A DNA stretch of 64,000 nucleotides from Flectonema sp. DT1601 (taxonomy: Eukaryota; Euglenozoa; Diplonemea; Diplonemida; Diplonemidae): the NCBI GenBank assembly GCA_964019425.1, contig OZ025858.1, positions 531,728-595,727 of the forward strand, written 5' to 3'. Below, piece after piece: positions 1 to 9,384 of this stretch. The notes beneath the pieces are model-generated. The model saw only the letters and a list, made by a program, of their open reading frames with translations, did not search any database and was not told the DNA's origin. A program made the position numbers and the translations under genes. Numbering within the stretch: position 1 is the first letter of the stretch; each line of letters starts with the position of its first letter.

Positions 1-2
1 GT

Positions 3-1337
3 CACGAAGCAAAGAGACATACTGTCGTTGCTGAAGAGATGAATAGAAAAGGACTAAGGCAGTCATTTCTAACCAAGTGCGCAGGTAATTTCCTCACGTC
101 GGTTGTATGTGCGCAGGCGTTGGCTGTGTACTACTACAGCTGTAAACTTATGATTGAAAAAAAAGTAATCAAATCAGCTGAATTACAATCGTTGTCGATA
201 TCTGCTGTTACTTTAATGGCGATGCTACCCGAGGTGTTGGGAGGGTTATATCAAAGTCTGAGTATGTGGGAACCGATTAGGAGAGCTGCTCAAATTATTA
301 ATGCGAAACCAACGATAGAACCCTCAACACTGTTGGACGACGTCGAGTCATCTACGGAAGCATTCTCCGCCTATGGGGGTGATATTAGGTTAGAGAATGT
401 AACATTTGAATACCCTTTGGGTCATGCTGAAGTCCAACATGATGATAATCAAAATTCAACTGAAACAAAAACAGTTTTAAACAACGTCTCTCTAACGCTT
501 CAACAAGGAAAACACACAGCGATTGTTGGACCGATTGGTTGTGGGAAATCAACGATTATTAGATTGTTATTAAGACTTTACGATCCAACTATTGGTGACA
601 TCATTATCTCTGATACGAATATAAAATCCCTCGATGCGCATGCACTTCGCAGATCCATTGCGGTTGTGTCTCAAGACTCAGTATTGTTAGGAGCTACTAT
701 TAAGGAAGCAGTCTGTTACGGATTCGTTCCTCTCCCACCTGATGATGATGTTATTCAGGCTTGTCAGGATAGTTCAATTTATGATTTTGTAAAAACACTT
801 CCTGATGGAATCCACAGCAGACTTGGTGGAATCAATGGTGTAAAGTTATCAGGTGGTCAACGTCAATGTTTTGTCATAGCGAGAGCACTACTCAGAAAAC
901 CATCATTTCTATTGTTGGATGAAGCGACGTCGAGTTTAGATCCTATATCAGAGAAACTTGTTCAGCAATCGTTAGATGAGGTGATGTCAAAAACAGGTCA
1001 GACAATAGTAACGGTTGCTCATAGACTGCACACAGTGATGAATTGTGATTCAATTATTGTAATCAATTCTGGTAAAGTTGCAGAGGTCGGTACTCATTCT
1101 GAACTTCTAGAAATTGAAACTTCACACTCTGATGATGATGTTGTCCTCACAGGATTTTATAGAAAACTTTGGGAGTCTCAATGCCGCGGAGACTCATCCT
1201 CTGATGAGAAGCGACGCATTCTGCTGGAACGAGAAAACACCGCCCTCAGACAGGAGCTTCAAGCTGCAAAACGTGAATTACAAACTCACCAACAACGTCC
1301 TCAAGGAGGAGCATTGTCGATGGTTTTTGGAAGTTGA
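3..1337 (+). CDS. ABC transporter, ABCB-type, C-terminal half (5' end outside window)
   Basis: ATP-driven membrane exporter; substrate unknown. The frame is open to the left window edge, so the codon ATG at 39 is internal and the first transmembrane segments are missing. Numbering from that Met, residues 15-75 are the last membrane helices. The nucleotide-binding domain follows: Walker A GPIGCGKST (164-172), Q-loop SQD (211-213), signature LSGGQ (270-274), Walker B plus D-loop FLLLDEATSSLD (290-301) and the switch His in AHR (328). All ATPase motifs are intact, so this half-site looks catalytically competent. An insert of about 15 polar residues sits between the A-loop region and Walker A. 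The C-terminus ends in a short coiled coil rich in Glu, Arg and Gln (about 395-420). Whether this is a half transporter or the second half of a full one cannot be told from the window. Confidence 0.93.
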   Translation, partial: HEAKRHTVVAEEMNRKGLRQSFLTKCAGNFLTSVVCAQALAVYYYSCKLMIEKKVIKSAELQSLSISAVTLMAMLPEVLGGLYQSLSMWEPIRRAAQIINAKPTIEPSTLLDDVESSTEAFSAYGGDIRLENVTFEYPLGHAEVQHDDNQNSTETKTVLNNVSLTLQQGKHTAIVGPIGCGKSTIIRLLLRLYDPTIGDIIISDTNIKSLDAHALRRSIAVVSQDSVLLGATIKEAVCYGFVPLPPDDDVIQACQDSSIYDFVKTLPDGIHSRLGGINGVKLSGGQRQCFVIARALLRKPSFLLLDEATSSLDPISEKLVQQSLDEVMSKTGQTIVTVAHRLHTVMNCDSIIVINSGKVAEVGTHSELLEIETSHSDDDVVLTGFYRKLWESQCRGDSSSDEKRRILLERENTALRQELQAAKRELQTHQQRPQGGALSMVFGS

Positions 1338-1631
1338 TATCCTCATCGAAAGTTGGGAACATGACAAAATTCAAAAAAAAAAAAAAAAAAAAATGAAGAA
1401 ATTTTTAAGGGAAAAAAAAAACAAAAAAAAAAAAAAAAAAAAACCTTGGTTTTAAGAAAAAAAGATTCCCCATCCCCGACAAAATCAAAAAAAAGGAGAC
1501 GACCTGATTTTTTTTTTTTTTTTTTTTTCCTCACTCAAAGGAAATGACTAACTATTTGACTATTCGATTCTACCTCTGGAACTCAACTGATATTTTGTTT
1601 TTTTAGGTATTTTATTTACAAAAAAGAACAA
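1338..1631. other. Intergenic spacer with long A and T runs
   Basis: Holds several A-runs (about 1373-1442) and a T-run (about 1509-1528). A T-rich stretch followed by TAG ends at 1606, 25 nt before the next ATG, and is a candidate trans-splice acceptor. No gene seen; short Lys- or Phe-rich frames here are homopolymer artefacts. Confidence 0.6.
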
Positions 1632-3053
1632 ATGGATATCTACGTTTACGATGAAGCGACACAAACTACCACCACAATTACAATTCAACAGTCTCACACG
1701 GTAAGAGATTTATATAAAATCGTATCTGAAGAACTTAATTATCTTCAGGGATTGATACAAATTGAATACCTGGGGGATGCATTAGAGAAGAAAAGAAACA
1801 CGAATCTACTTGAAATGGGAATCTCTGAAGGTCAAGAGATGACAGTCTGTTATGATAAGCAGGCTTTCGCATATAAATCACTGTGTGACATTCTACGACA
1901 GGAACCTTCATTGAAATTGTTGTATCATATTTTACAAAGTGTTTCCACTTGTTGCGATAATTGCAAGTCTTTGACAGACTTGTATGCTACCGCTGGTTAC
2001 GATATCAGCGACTTACTTCTTCACATCAGTCCCACGATGGCTAGTTCTGATCATGTTCGTCACGCTATTTCATCTGGTGCTAAGGTTACAGTAAAAACCT
2101 TCGACATGTGCGATCTTAATGGTCCGTGTGTGATTGATATTCTGTGTCAGTATGTCGACAATTTCACACCCATCAGTGTGAGTGAGGTATCATTTTTGTT
2201 ACATTTATTTGTATCGAACAACTCTGTCGTTGAATTTCAAACTTTTAAAAAATTCGTTACGAAATGTGAACAAACCGAATTACTAACTCGAAAATCTCCT
2301 CCTTCGGTAACAAGAAAAGCGATGGTTGCAATGAACGAATCGAACAAACCTTATATCGAACTTCTGATAGATTATGGAGGTGACATAAACAACTCGTTAG
2401 AAGCTGCGATGATACGACAAGACGAACCTATGATTGATTACTGTCTGAGTATGGGAGCGACGTTCAAACATGAAGACATGTCTTACTTGCTTAATAAAAG
2501 TGGTGTTCCGATTGTGAAAATGATTATGGAAAAACATCCAAAAATAAATATAAATAAGCGAATAGACTTCAGAGATCACGGTATCATTCCTTTATACGCC
2601 GCGACTATCGATGGAACGATGTCTTTAATAAAATTATTAATCAGCTGTGGGAGTCCAATTGATGATTCTTACGGCAATCCTTTACACGTTGCTTCAACTG
2701 CATCTGTTGCTGAATTGTTGTTGGATGAAGGAGCTGATGCGAGCTTTATTGATCATTGGGGTGGTAGTCCTCTTGTGTCAGCGATTACTGCTTCTCGTGA
2801 TGCTGTTGTAAAAATATTATTATTGCGTGGGGCAGATCCTAACTACTCATGTCAGTCGGATGGAAATTCTTTATTACACATTGCTTGTTTAAAACGACCT
2901 CCGAATCAAAATATTATTAGTCTTTTGATATCAAGTGGAGCATCCATTACCGTTAGTAATCACAATAACGAAGCTCCAGTTGATGTCTCATCCAAATCGG
3001 TTAAAAAATTAATAAGCCAACTTCAAAAAGTTGATAAGCAAAAAGCTGACTAG
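1632..3053 (+). CDS. Ubiquitin-like / ankyrin-repeat protein
   Basis: A 473-residue protein of unknown specific role. Residues 1-75 resemble a ubiquitin-like fold: a beta-hairpin start (MDIYVYDEATQTTTTITI), a helix with VRDLYKIVSEEL, then IQIEYLGDAL and a turn at GISEGQEMTV. No C-terminal GG is present, so it is a fused domain and not a processed modifier. Ankyrin repeats lie in about residues 225-460, clearest at 318-455, with PLYAAT, NPLHVAS, SPLVSAI and SLLHIAC motifs each followed by a helix and a GAD/GAS turn. Ubl plus solenoid is also the layout of the three LRR genes at 25, 32 and 38.5 kb, which suggests a local family. Start: first ATG after a candidate YAG acceptor at 1606. Likely cytosolic or nuclear binding protein; partner unknown. 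Confidence 0.85.
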   Translation: MDIYVYDEATQTTTTITIQQSHTVRDLYKIVSEELNYLQGLIQIEYLGDALEKKRNTNLLEMGISEGQEMTVCYDKQAFAYKSLCDILRQEPSLKLLYHILQSVSTCCDNCKSLTDLYATAGYDISDLLLHISPTMASSDHVRHAISSGAKVTVKTFDMCDLNGPCVIDILCQYVDNFTPISVSEVSFLLHLFVSNNSVVEFQTFKKFVTKCEQTELLTRKSPPSVTRKAMVAMNESNKPYIELLIDYGGDINNSLEAAMIRQDEPMIDYCLSMGATFKHEDMSYLLNKSGVPIVKMIMEKHPKININKRIDFRDHGIIPLYAATIDGTMSLIKLLISCGSPIDDSYGNPLHVASTASVAELLLDEGADASFIDHWGGSPLVSAITASRDAVVKILLLRGADPNYSCQSDGNSLLHIACLKRPPNQNIISLLISSGASITVSNHNNEAPVDVSSKSVKKLISQLQKVDKQKAD

Positions 3054-3284
3054 CAAATCTTTTTCCCCTCCTCCTCCTCTCCCCGTGAGAATTATGTATT
3101 GGACGCCTCATTCACCTGTCATCGTCTTTCTATCTCCCACCTATCTCGGTAGTACTTACTTATGATGGCAAATAACTAACCAATTTGTCTAACTTATTAG
3201 CAAAGAAAAAAAAACCGTTTCATCTGTTGGTTAATTCCTTCTTCCCACTTTCTCACTAACAGGGTGACTCTCCCTCCCTTCCAA

Positions 3285-5243
3285 ATGGTACCTCTTAAAG
3301 AAATAATAAATGAATTGTGGATGTTATTATGCACCATAATACAATGGATACCGTCAACAATTATGTGGGTGTTGGAAGGAGCGGAGAATAGAAATAGAAG
3401 AGAATGGAAACAAATGATGAACGGCTCTAAATCATACAAAGAATGGTATCAGTATGCAATGGAGTACAGCAATAGCTATGGCTACTACGACTGGAGAAGG
3501 ACTACCAGTGATAAGTATTTTGATTATTCTGAGATTCATCATCGAACAAAAGGAATTCGAACTCTAATAAAAGAAATTGAAAAAGCGACATCAGACGGAA
3601 AAAGTCAACTAGCTGACGACTACTTTAGTCATTTACAAACTCATCTTCGATTCGATTTAATTAGAGGACCCTGTCGAATACTTCGACCAGAAGCCTTTAA
3701 ATATTGCATCGGAACAAAGAAAGCAATCGAAGACTATATTGAGCAAATCCAAAAGTCGTTGGAATTCATCGCAAATTACAAACCTGTTAACCTCCTTGAC
3801 AGATACCAGTATCTTTGTGATTGTTTTAAAACTCATGGTCACACTGCTTTATTATTATCTGGTGGTCAATCCCTTTCATTGTATCATTTGGGAGTGTGTA
3901 GATTCTTGCATAATATGCACTTTCTACCAAGAGTGATATGCGGGACTGGTACTGCAGCGATAGTGGCATCGTTTGTTTGTTGCAACAGAGATGAAGAGTT
4001 GAAATTGTTGTTGGATGCGAGTCATGAGAAATTAAACTTTTCACCATTCACAAACAAACAACAACAAGGAGGGTTTATTGCTAGATGTGCGAGAAGACTA
4101 CGAAGACTATGCGACCAGGGAACACTAATGGACATCAACGTCGTAGCGGAATTCGTTGAACAACATCTCGGAGATATCACTTTTGCTGAAGCATACGAAA
4201 AGACTGGAAGGGTTCTAAACATCGTGATTTGTAATTTAAATGAATGTAAAACTATCCTACCTCACACTGACTACACTATCCCGCAACCTTTAATTGGTTC
4301 CGGAGAGACCAGATGGGTAGCAAACTATTTGACTGCACCTGACGTCCTAATTAGAACAGCAGCTGTTGCTGCAGTCTCTCAAGGAATCTTAGCATCCATG
4401 TTATGGAAAGGTTATTGTTTAAAGAGAAAGAATCCAGCAACTGGTGAAGTAGAAGTATTCTCACCATGTGCGTACGTCAGTACTAAAGAAACAGCTGAGG
4501 CATTAGCAATTCAACGACTAAGCGAACAGTTTAATGTTACTTGTATCATGAGAGCGAAGACAAAACTTAGATTGTGGAGGAGGAAAGGAGCTTGTGCTGC
4601 TTCTGTATTAGCAACCCCTCACAAGTCTTGGTTAAGAACACATACTGAGAGAGCAGTTCATGAATGTGTTAACGAAGTGTTGTACAGAACTCATAAATTA
4701 TTGAAATGGATGAGAAGAGTTCCTGTTTTAGGAGCCACTTCAAAGAGGCTTCTCTCTCTGGACATCTTCTTAAAAGATGTCGACGTCGATATTGAGTTGA
4801 GTTCTTACGAAGGATTCACTCTAAGAATGCTTGAACATCCAAGTACAGAATTAGTATCACAAGGACTTCATGAAGGTGAGAGGTCAATCTGGCCTCGACT
4901 ATCAAATATTCAACTTCACTTAGCCATTGAGGATACTTTTAATTCAGTTCTTACTCGACTTTATACGAATATCAATTCTGAGAATAGTTGTCAACACTCT
5001 GCTATTGGTCCTGTTGTTATTATTCCAGACTTTCCATTTCCTCAAACGTTTAGAACAGGAAGAAATGAACGACATCCAACTCTCTCTTTGATTCCATTCC
5101 CGACAGCAGAAGAGTCTCAAGACGTGTTGTCAGATGGAGGGTCATCTGTTGAGAGTCGCTACCTCGAATACGGAGCTGGTTTCGGAAGTATGATTATGAG
5201 ACACGTTAGTAGAAGAAGAGGATCAGGTGCAGCTGAGAACTGA
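3285..5243 (+). CDS. Patatin-like TAG-lipase family protein (SDP1/TGL type), probable pseudoenzyme
   Basis: A 652-residue member of the SDP1/TGL3-5 triacylglycerol lipase family. Residues 45-165 match the family's N-terminal domain (DUF3336): KEWYQYA, a YDW/YFDY region, then LRFDLIRGPCRI and GTKKAIEDYIEQI. The patatin domain starts near 185 with LLLSGGQSLSLYHLGV, the oxyanion-loop segment. The usual nucleophile motif GxSxG is replaced by GTGTA (residues 220-224), so the Ser is absent. The region that normally carries the catalytic Asp (DGS, before LP..RL.E.FNVN) reads AYVSTKETAEALAIQRLSEQFNV, so the Asp also seems absent (about 397-400). Both losses suggest a non-catalytic, perhaps lipid-droplet regulatory, protein. 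The ATG at 3285 is chosen because a YAG acceptor ends at 3262; an in-frame GTG at 3264 is less likely. Confidence 0.85.
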   Translation: MVPLKEIINELWMLLCTIIQWIPSTIMWVLEGAENRNRREWKQMMNGSKSYKEWYQYAMEYSNSYGYYDWRRTTSDKYFDYSEIHHRTKGIRTLIKEIEKATSDGKSQLADDYFSHLQTHLRFDLIRGPCRILRPEAFKYCIGTKKAIEDYIEQIQKSLEFIANYKPVNLLDRYQYLCDCFKTHGHTALLLSGGQSLSLYHLGVCRFLHNMHFLPRVICGTGTAAIVASFVCCNRDEELKLLLDASHEKLNFSPFTNKQQQGGFIARCARRLRRLCDQGTLMDINVVAEFVEQHLGDITFAEAYEKTGRVLNIVICNLNECKTILPHTDYTIPQPLIGSGETRWVANYLTAPDVLIRTAAVAAVSQGILASMLWKGYCLKRKNPATGEVEVFSPCAYVSTKETAEALAIQRLSEQFNVTCIMRAKTKLRLWRRKGACAASVLATPHKSWLRTHTERAVHECVNEVLYRTHKLLKWMRRVPVLGATSKRLLSLDIFLKDVDVDIELSSYEGFTLRMLEHPSTELVSQGLHEGERSIWPRLSNIQLHLAIEDTFNSVLTRLYTNINSENSCQHSAIGPVVIIPDFPFPQTFRTGRNERHPTLSLIPFPTAEESQDVLSDGGSSVESRYLEYGAGFGSMIMRHVSRRRGSGAAEN

Positions 5244-5868
5244 TATTAATGACTAGCCTCTTTGAGTTTGAAATTTTTTTTTTTTTTTTTTTTTTTTTCC
5301 CGTTCATTGTTAACTGTATTTTTACATCGTCAAACTATCATCTCTCCCCTCGTCTCTTTTATTGTTTTATAACGGACCAAGTTGAATACTACTTGGGAAT
5401 ATCGGATCTGGTTTTTTTTTTTTTTTTTTTTTTTGTACCAACCCAACCAACAGTTTGATTAGATAGAATTTCTGCAAACAAAAACAGAATTCACTTTTTT
5501 TTTTTTTTTTTTTTTTTTTTGTGTCTCCTACAAAAAGTTCTGTTTCTCTGTTAGTGGATTATGTTGTCAGTTACTTAACTGATTGCGTGTGGTGTAGCAA
5601 TCTTATTGTTTTTTTATTTTTTTTTTTTTTTTTTTGATTCTGCTCAGTTGTTTTGGACCGGCTCGCAAAATCCACGTGGACCCTGACGTCCATCTGCACC
5701 AAAAAAAAAATTGTTTTTATTTTCAGTTATTCAGAGATGTCTGTCTCTAAATAACTTTTGATAGTATTCACCAATTCGGATCTTTTAATAAGAAATACCA
5801 CCTCTGGTAGCGTTGATTTATTATTATTATTATAATGTTAAATAACCTAATTTACTAGGGGATACAAC
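5244..5868. other. Intergenic spacer with four long T tracts
   Basis: T-runs at about 5274-5298, 5411-5434, 5495-5520 and 5608-5635. TAG ends at 5858, 10 nt before the next start codon. No coding potential seen; the layout fits polypyrimidine-guided mRNA processing between adjacent genes. Confidence 0.55.
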
Positions 5869-6939
5869 ATGAGAAGAAATGGGTGGGGTTGGGCGGATGA
5901 GCATTCGATTTCACACGGGGAGGAAGTAATCGCCTCGTCAAGAGCTCGCGAGATTTTCGAAAATTATATTCAGCAGAAAATGGAAATTCAACACCTAACT
6001 CAGCAGTATAATTATCTGATAGCTGAGAATAATAATCTTCACACTCACATGAAGGGTAGGAGGAATAAAAGTGATCATGAAAAGAGACAGTTGGAACAAC
6101 AATTAAAAAAACTCCAAAGGCATATCGAAGGCGGAGGACCAGCAGCAAAGAATTGGAACTCTTCACGAGAAGCAACAGAAGCAGAGAATGCAATGCTTCG
6201 AGGGAGGTGTCACGAACTGATGGAAGAGTTAACGGCATTGGGAGCTTCACATCAAAACAATTCTCCTCACGGAAGTCAAAATGAAAGAGAGAGGAATGTC
6301 TCTCCTTCGAGAACACAAACTTCAGATGCGAATCTTGGACACGACATGTCCTCTCTTCAAAATACAATCGCTGCAGCTGAGTCAGAACTTGCCGGCACTC
6401 GCGAGCAACTCCGCACCGTCTGCGGCGACGTTCTTAACAGCAGATCGATGAACAGAGCTCTCGGTACCCAACTATACGATCTCAAACAGAAATTACAACG
6501 TTCTGAGGAATCACAACACGCTAACACTGCTCACTACACTTCTCTTTTGGATGAAATAAACGCTGAAATGAGTCGCAACCGTATGAAGAGCGACATGGAG
6601 GTGGCGAAAGCTCAAAATGGATCCATGAGAGACTTGGCAATCTTGGGAACGAAAACAGACTCCTTACTATCTCAGATGAGTAGAGACCTTCAGGGTGCTC
6701 GAAATGAAATCGCCTCTCTGAAATCCCGCAGACAGATATTAACTCCGTCTAAGGTAGTCCACAATGACCAGGAAGAGAATGAGAGAAAACAATTTAATAA
6801 TGTGAACTACCGAGATCAGAGTAGGGTGTCTGGATACTCTCGATCACCAACTCCTAAAGCACATGATGAGTCAGTTCTTATTAACGGAAGACAATCCCTT
6901 CCTTCTGGGAGGTCAGTCTCAAGAAGGACATACTTGTAG
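5869..6939 (+). CDS. Coiled-coil protein, hypothetical
   Basis: A 356-residue protein I do not recognise. After a short basic/aromatic N-terminus (MRRNGWGWADEH), residues 30-85 and 160-285 show heptad-like spacing of Leu, Met and Ile among Glu, Gln, Lys and Arg, which predicts two coiled coils. Between them (85-160) is a Gly/Ser/Asn-rich linker with RNVSPSRT; the tail (290-356) is rich in Arg, Ser and Pro (SGYSRSPTPK), typical of phosphorylated disordered tails. A cytoskeletal or flagellar/basal-body scaffold is possible but nothing proves it. Single exon; TAG at 5858 precedes the ATG by 10 nt. Codon use matches neighbouring host genes. Confidence 0.75.
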   Translation: MRRNGWGWADEHSISHGEEVIASSRAREIFENYIQQKMEIQHLTQQYNYLIAENNNLHTHMKGRRNKSDHEKRQLEQQLKKLQRHIEGGGPAAKNWNSSREATEAENAMLRGRCHELMEELTALGASHQNNSPHGSQNERERNVSPSRTQTSDANLGHDMSSLQNTIAAAESELAGTREQLRTVCGDVLNSRSMNRALGTQLYDLKQKLQRSEESQHANTAHYTSLLDEINAEMSRNRMKSDMEVAKAQNGSMRDLAILGTKTDSLLSQMSRDLQGARNEIASLKSRRQILTPSKVVHNDQEENERKQFNNVNYRDQSRVSGYSRSPTPKAHDESVLINGRQSLPSGRSVSRRTYL

Positions 6940-7331
6940 GAAAGTAACTTAGAATGATGTTTTATTGTTCTCCTCGTTGACAACAGACTCGCTGATGTCA
7001 ATCCAATTTATTTCGTCCCTTCTTCTCCTTTTTTTTTTTTTTTTTTTTTCATCCGTTAGATAAACGCGATAACAATTATTTCTATTTCGACCTTTTGTAC
7101 CTGTATCGTTATTATTACTTTTTATTTATTCGTTTTCGAAAATTTTCGTACTGAGAACTAATTTGCTTAAGTTTTTTTCATTTTTCTCTTAGGTTTTTTG
7201 GATGGTCGAAAAACCGACCCCCCTATATGGAAGATTCATAGAGAAATACTATTTTATAGGGAATCGAACCGCTGCCTTATCAATTCATGATTTCATTATT
7301 TTTGTTAATAGGTTTTGTTTAATTAGCAGGG
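6940..7331. other. Intergenic spacer
   Basis: Contains a T-run (about 7029-7049) and AT-rich sequence. A T-arm-like GGTTCGATTCC occurs on the minus strand near 7262-7272, but no D-arm or acceptor pairing surrounds it. CAG ends at 7330, directly before the next ATG. No gene recognised. Confidence 0.5.
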
Positions 7332-7648
7332 ATGGCGGCGTATTTGTCCATCAGTAAATTGGTTTTTATGAGAATTGGATTGCAGATGTTGTTTTTGGTT
7401 TTCACAATCGCTGTTGTAGTAAACGCAAGACAAGAGAGGAGCTTGCTATCGGAAATAGGACAGGAGGTGAGAAAATTTATAACTTCATGGGAGGTGTGGT
7501 TTTGTAAGAAATAATTCAAGAAAAAAAAATAAAAAATCAGTTTGCATGGTTTTCGTATTCGGTTATTTTATTCTTTTAAATTGGAATTTTTTTTTTTTTT
7601 CTTTTTTTTTTATTTCAGCCGCAGTTACCTGGCGACTTTTCTAAATAA
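7332..7648 (+). CDS. Very small membrane or secreted protein, possibly two exons
   Basis: Unspliced, the frame 7332-7514 encodes 60 residues. A GTGAGA donor at 7467 and a T-rich tract ending in TTTCAG at 7618 would give an alternative: exon 1 7332-7466, intron of 152 nt, exon 2 7619-7648, in frame, ending in PQLPGDFSK and a stop (54 residues). Either way the N-terminal half holds one hydrophobic segment (LQMLFLVFTIAVVV, residues 17-30) followed by NARQ, which looks like a signal peptide or anchor. The AG immediately before the ATG supports expression. No family recognised. The alternative is that the 7618 CAG belongs to a different transcript; choice of form is uncertain. Confidence 0.45.
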
Positions 7649-7782
7649 AGGGGAAAAAAAAAAAAAAAAAAAAAAAAAAACCCGATTCTAATTATGTTTA
7701 TATAATAAAAAAATAATTATAAAATAATATAACCTACTCATTCATTAGTATCACACAGATGTTGCTTTGAGAGAAGAGTAAG

Positions 7783-9165
7783 ATGGGCAAAAGACAGCAG
7801 ACATGGATGAAAACACTAATTAAAATATTAGTGGCAGGTGGAGTATTATATATCTGTTTTGAAAATGTTTATAAAAAGGAAAGGAAGGTAACGAAAGCTG
7901 AAATTCCGACAGAAATCGAACAGGAAGCGGATCAGCTTTGGGTCCGCGAGTTGGATATCATTCCTTCTGCGGTTCCAACTGCCGTTCCAACTGAGGCTCC
8001 GCCAACCGATGCACCGCCAACAAATGTGCCGACTGCTGTGCCAACTGACGCACCGCCAACCAACGTGCCGACTGCTGTGCCGACCGACGCGCCGCCAACC
8101 GACGCGCCGCCAACCGACGCGCCGCCAACCGACGCGCCGCCAACCAACGTGCCGACAGCTGTGCCGACCGACACGCCGCCAAACAAAGAAGTGTCGGCTG
8201 ACGCATCAAAATATGAACCCGTAAGCTTTGATAAGTTACCTAACCTTTGTCAAGCTTGGCTACAAACTGACGTCAGAGACGCCAGCAATAAAAGATCAAA
8301 AATACCTCTCAAATGCTCTCGGTCTGGCTCTGCTACAGAAGCTGATGAGAAGCTGACCTTTCAGAAGATCTCAACTTTAGCAAAAGAAAACTTATTAAAA
8401 GGATTGTACTTTAACAGGGAAATGAATTGTGTTATCTGCTCTTCGACGAGGTTAGAAATTCCGTTGTTGAGTTCTGTTGGATCCATTAAAGATGTTTATA
8501 ACTTTTTAACCAATAAGACACTTCGAGTACTCGTCGCCACCAATCCGTACAATAGAATCTCTAATCAGTATTTACAAGCCGATCTCGATAATGCTGTTAG
8601 TGACTTTTTATCATCTGATAAGGGTTCGCATCTACCCGGGTCTGAATCGAAATTGTGTCACACAAATATGATTAAATATGATTTTATAGGAAAGAGTGAA
8701 ACGTGTGGAGATAAAAACAAATTACGACTGCTCAGTGGAATTGATGTACCGACTAACGACTGGTCGGTTGGAGTACTCGCTCCCGGGGATGTTAATTTTG
8801 TTACGAAACGCTATTCAGATGATGTTGACAATTTTGGATTTTCTCCTCATCAAACACGTTCTGAATACCACAGATGGAAGCTGCTACCAGGACGAAGCTT
8901 CAAGGGAACTTTTTCAAAAGAACCAGATTGGAAAACCGTTCTGGGAACGGATGATTTTGCAAGCTGTCACCAACGCTGCAACAATTCAGATATATGTGCT
9001 GCTGTCAGTTGGAAGGGAGGCGGCTCACCAGAGGAATTCGGATACAGAAAGTGTTTTTTATTTAATAATATTCCCTCAGCTGACGGTATTTACAATTCTG
9101 AGTTCGACTCTGCTGTGAAACTATCAAAACTAACACCAGATGATACATTTACTGCTGAAGGGTAA
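7783..9165 (+). CDS. Type II membrane protein: sulfotransferase-like domain plus C-terminal PAN/Apple-like domain
   Basis: A 460-residue protein built like a Golgi enzyme: short basic cytoplasmic tail, one membrane helix (about 11-25), then a Pro/Thr stem (about 61-135) made of PTDAPPTN / VPTAVPTD repeats. Residues 145-345 carry features of carbohydrate sulfotransferases (Sulfotransfer_2): VLVATNPYNRISNQYL (249-264) resembles the 3'-phosphate-binding segment, usually RnPyeRlvSaY, and the downstream C..NMIKYDFIGKSETC resembles the family's C..YDFvGkfE block. The 5'-phosphosulfate loop is not convincing, so activity is unproven. Residues 375-445 look like a PAN/Apple module (DFASCHQRCNNSDICAAVSW ... 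RKCFLF), a carbohydrate- or protein-binding fold. The start follows a CAG ending at 7758. A role in sulfating surface glycans is an inference. Confidence 0.55.
   Translation: MGKRQQTWMKTLIKILVAGGVLYICFENVYKKERKVTKAEIPTEIEQEADQLWVRELDIIPSAVPTAVPTEAPPTDAPPTNVPTAVPTDAPPTNVPTAVPTDAPPTDAPPTDAPPTDAPPTNVPTAVPTDTPPNKEVSADASKYEPVSFDKLPNLCQAWLQTDVRDASNKRSKIPLKCSRSGSATEADEKLTFQKISTLAKENLLKGLYFNREMNCVICSSTRLEIPLLSSVGSIKDVYNFLTNKTLRVLVATNPYNRISNQYLQADLDNAVSDFLSSDKGSHLPGSESKLCHTNMIKYDFIGKSETCGDKNKLRLLSGIDVPTNDWSVGVLAPGDVNFVTKRYSDDVDNFGFSPHQTRSEYHRWKLLPGRSFKGTFSKEPDWKTVLGTDDFASCHQRCNNSDICAAVSWKGGGSPEEFGYRKCFLFNNIPSADGIYNSEFDSAVKLSKLTPDDTFTAEG
7966..8190 (+). repeat. Pro/Thr-coding minisatellite in the stem of the sulfotransferase-like gene
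   Basis: Near-repeats of 15-18 nt coding PPTDA, PPTN and VPTAVPT, purest at 8082-8135. The repeats are GC-rich and keep several frames open, which explains the overlapping spurious frames on both strands. Confidence 0.8.
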
Positions 9166-9263
9166 CAAACTAGTCGATTGAAGTCTTGTTTTCTTTTATG
9201 AATAAAGTTATCTATTCTACTACTTGAGAATGAATGATAACATTCTGATTGTTGCTTTGTATC

Positions 9264-9290
9264 CCTCACCTCACCTCACCTCACCTCACA
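9264..9290. repeat. Microsatellite (CTCAC)n
   Basis: Five consecutive CTCAC units in the spacer between the sulfotransferase-like gene and the sulfite reductase gene. It is pyrimidine-rich and could act as a processing tract, but a CAG much nearer the ATG (ending 9373) is a better acceptor. Confidence 0.8.
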
Positions 9291-9384
9291 GAGTACATTC
9301 CAGTATTGGAATTCGGTGTCTAGTTTTCAAGTTATTTTTTTTTATTTATTCTAATTTATTTATCTCCAATCAGAACTACTTGTG

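Noticed and set aside
7255-7285. Possible tRNA on the minus strand (GGTTCGATTCC box)
   Set aside because: No D-arm, anticodon arm or acceptor pairing at the right distances.
7932-8224. Overlapping frames on both strands over the Pro/Thr minisatellite
   Set aside because: By-products of a GC-rich short repeat in the real gene.
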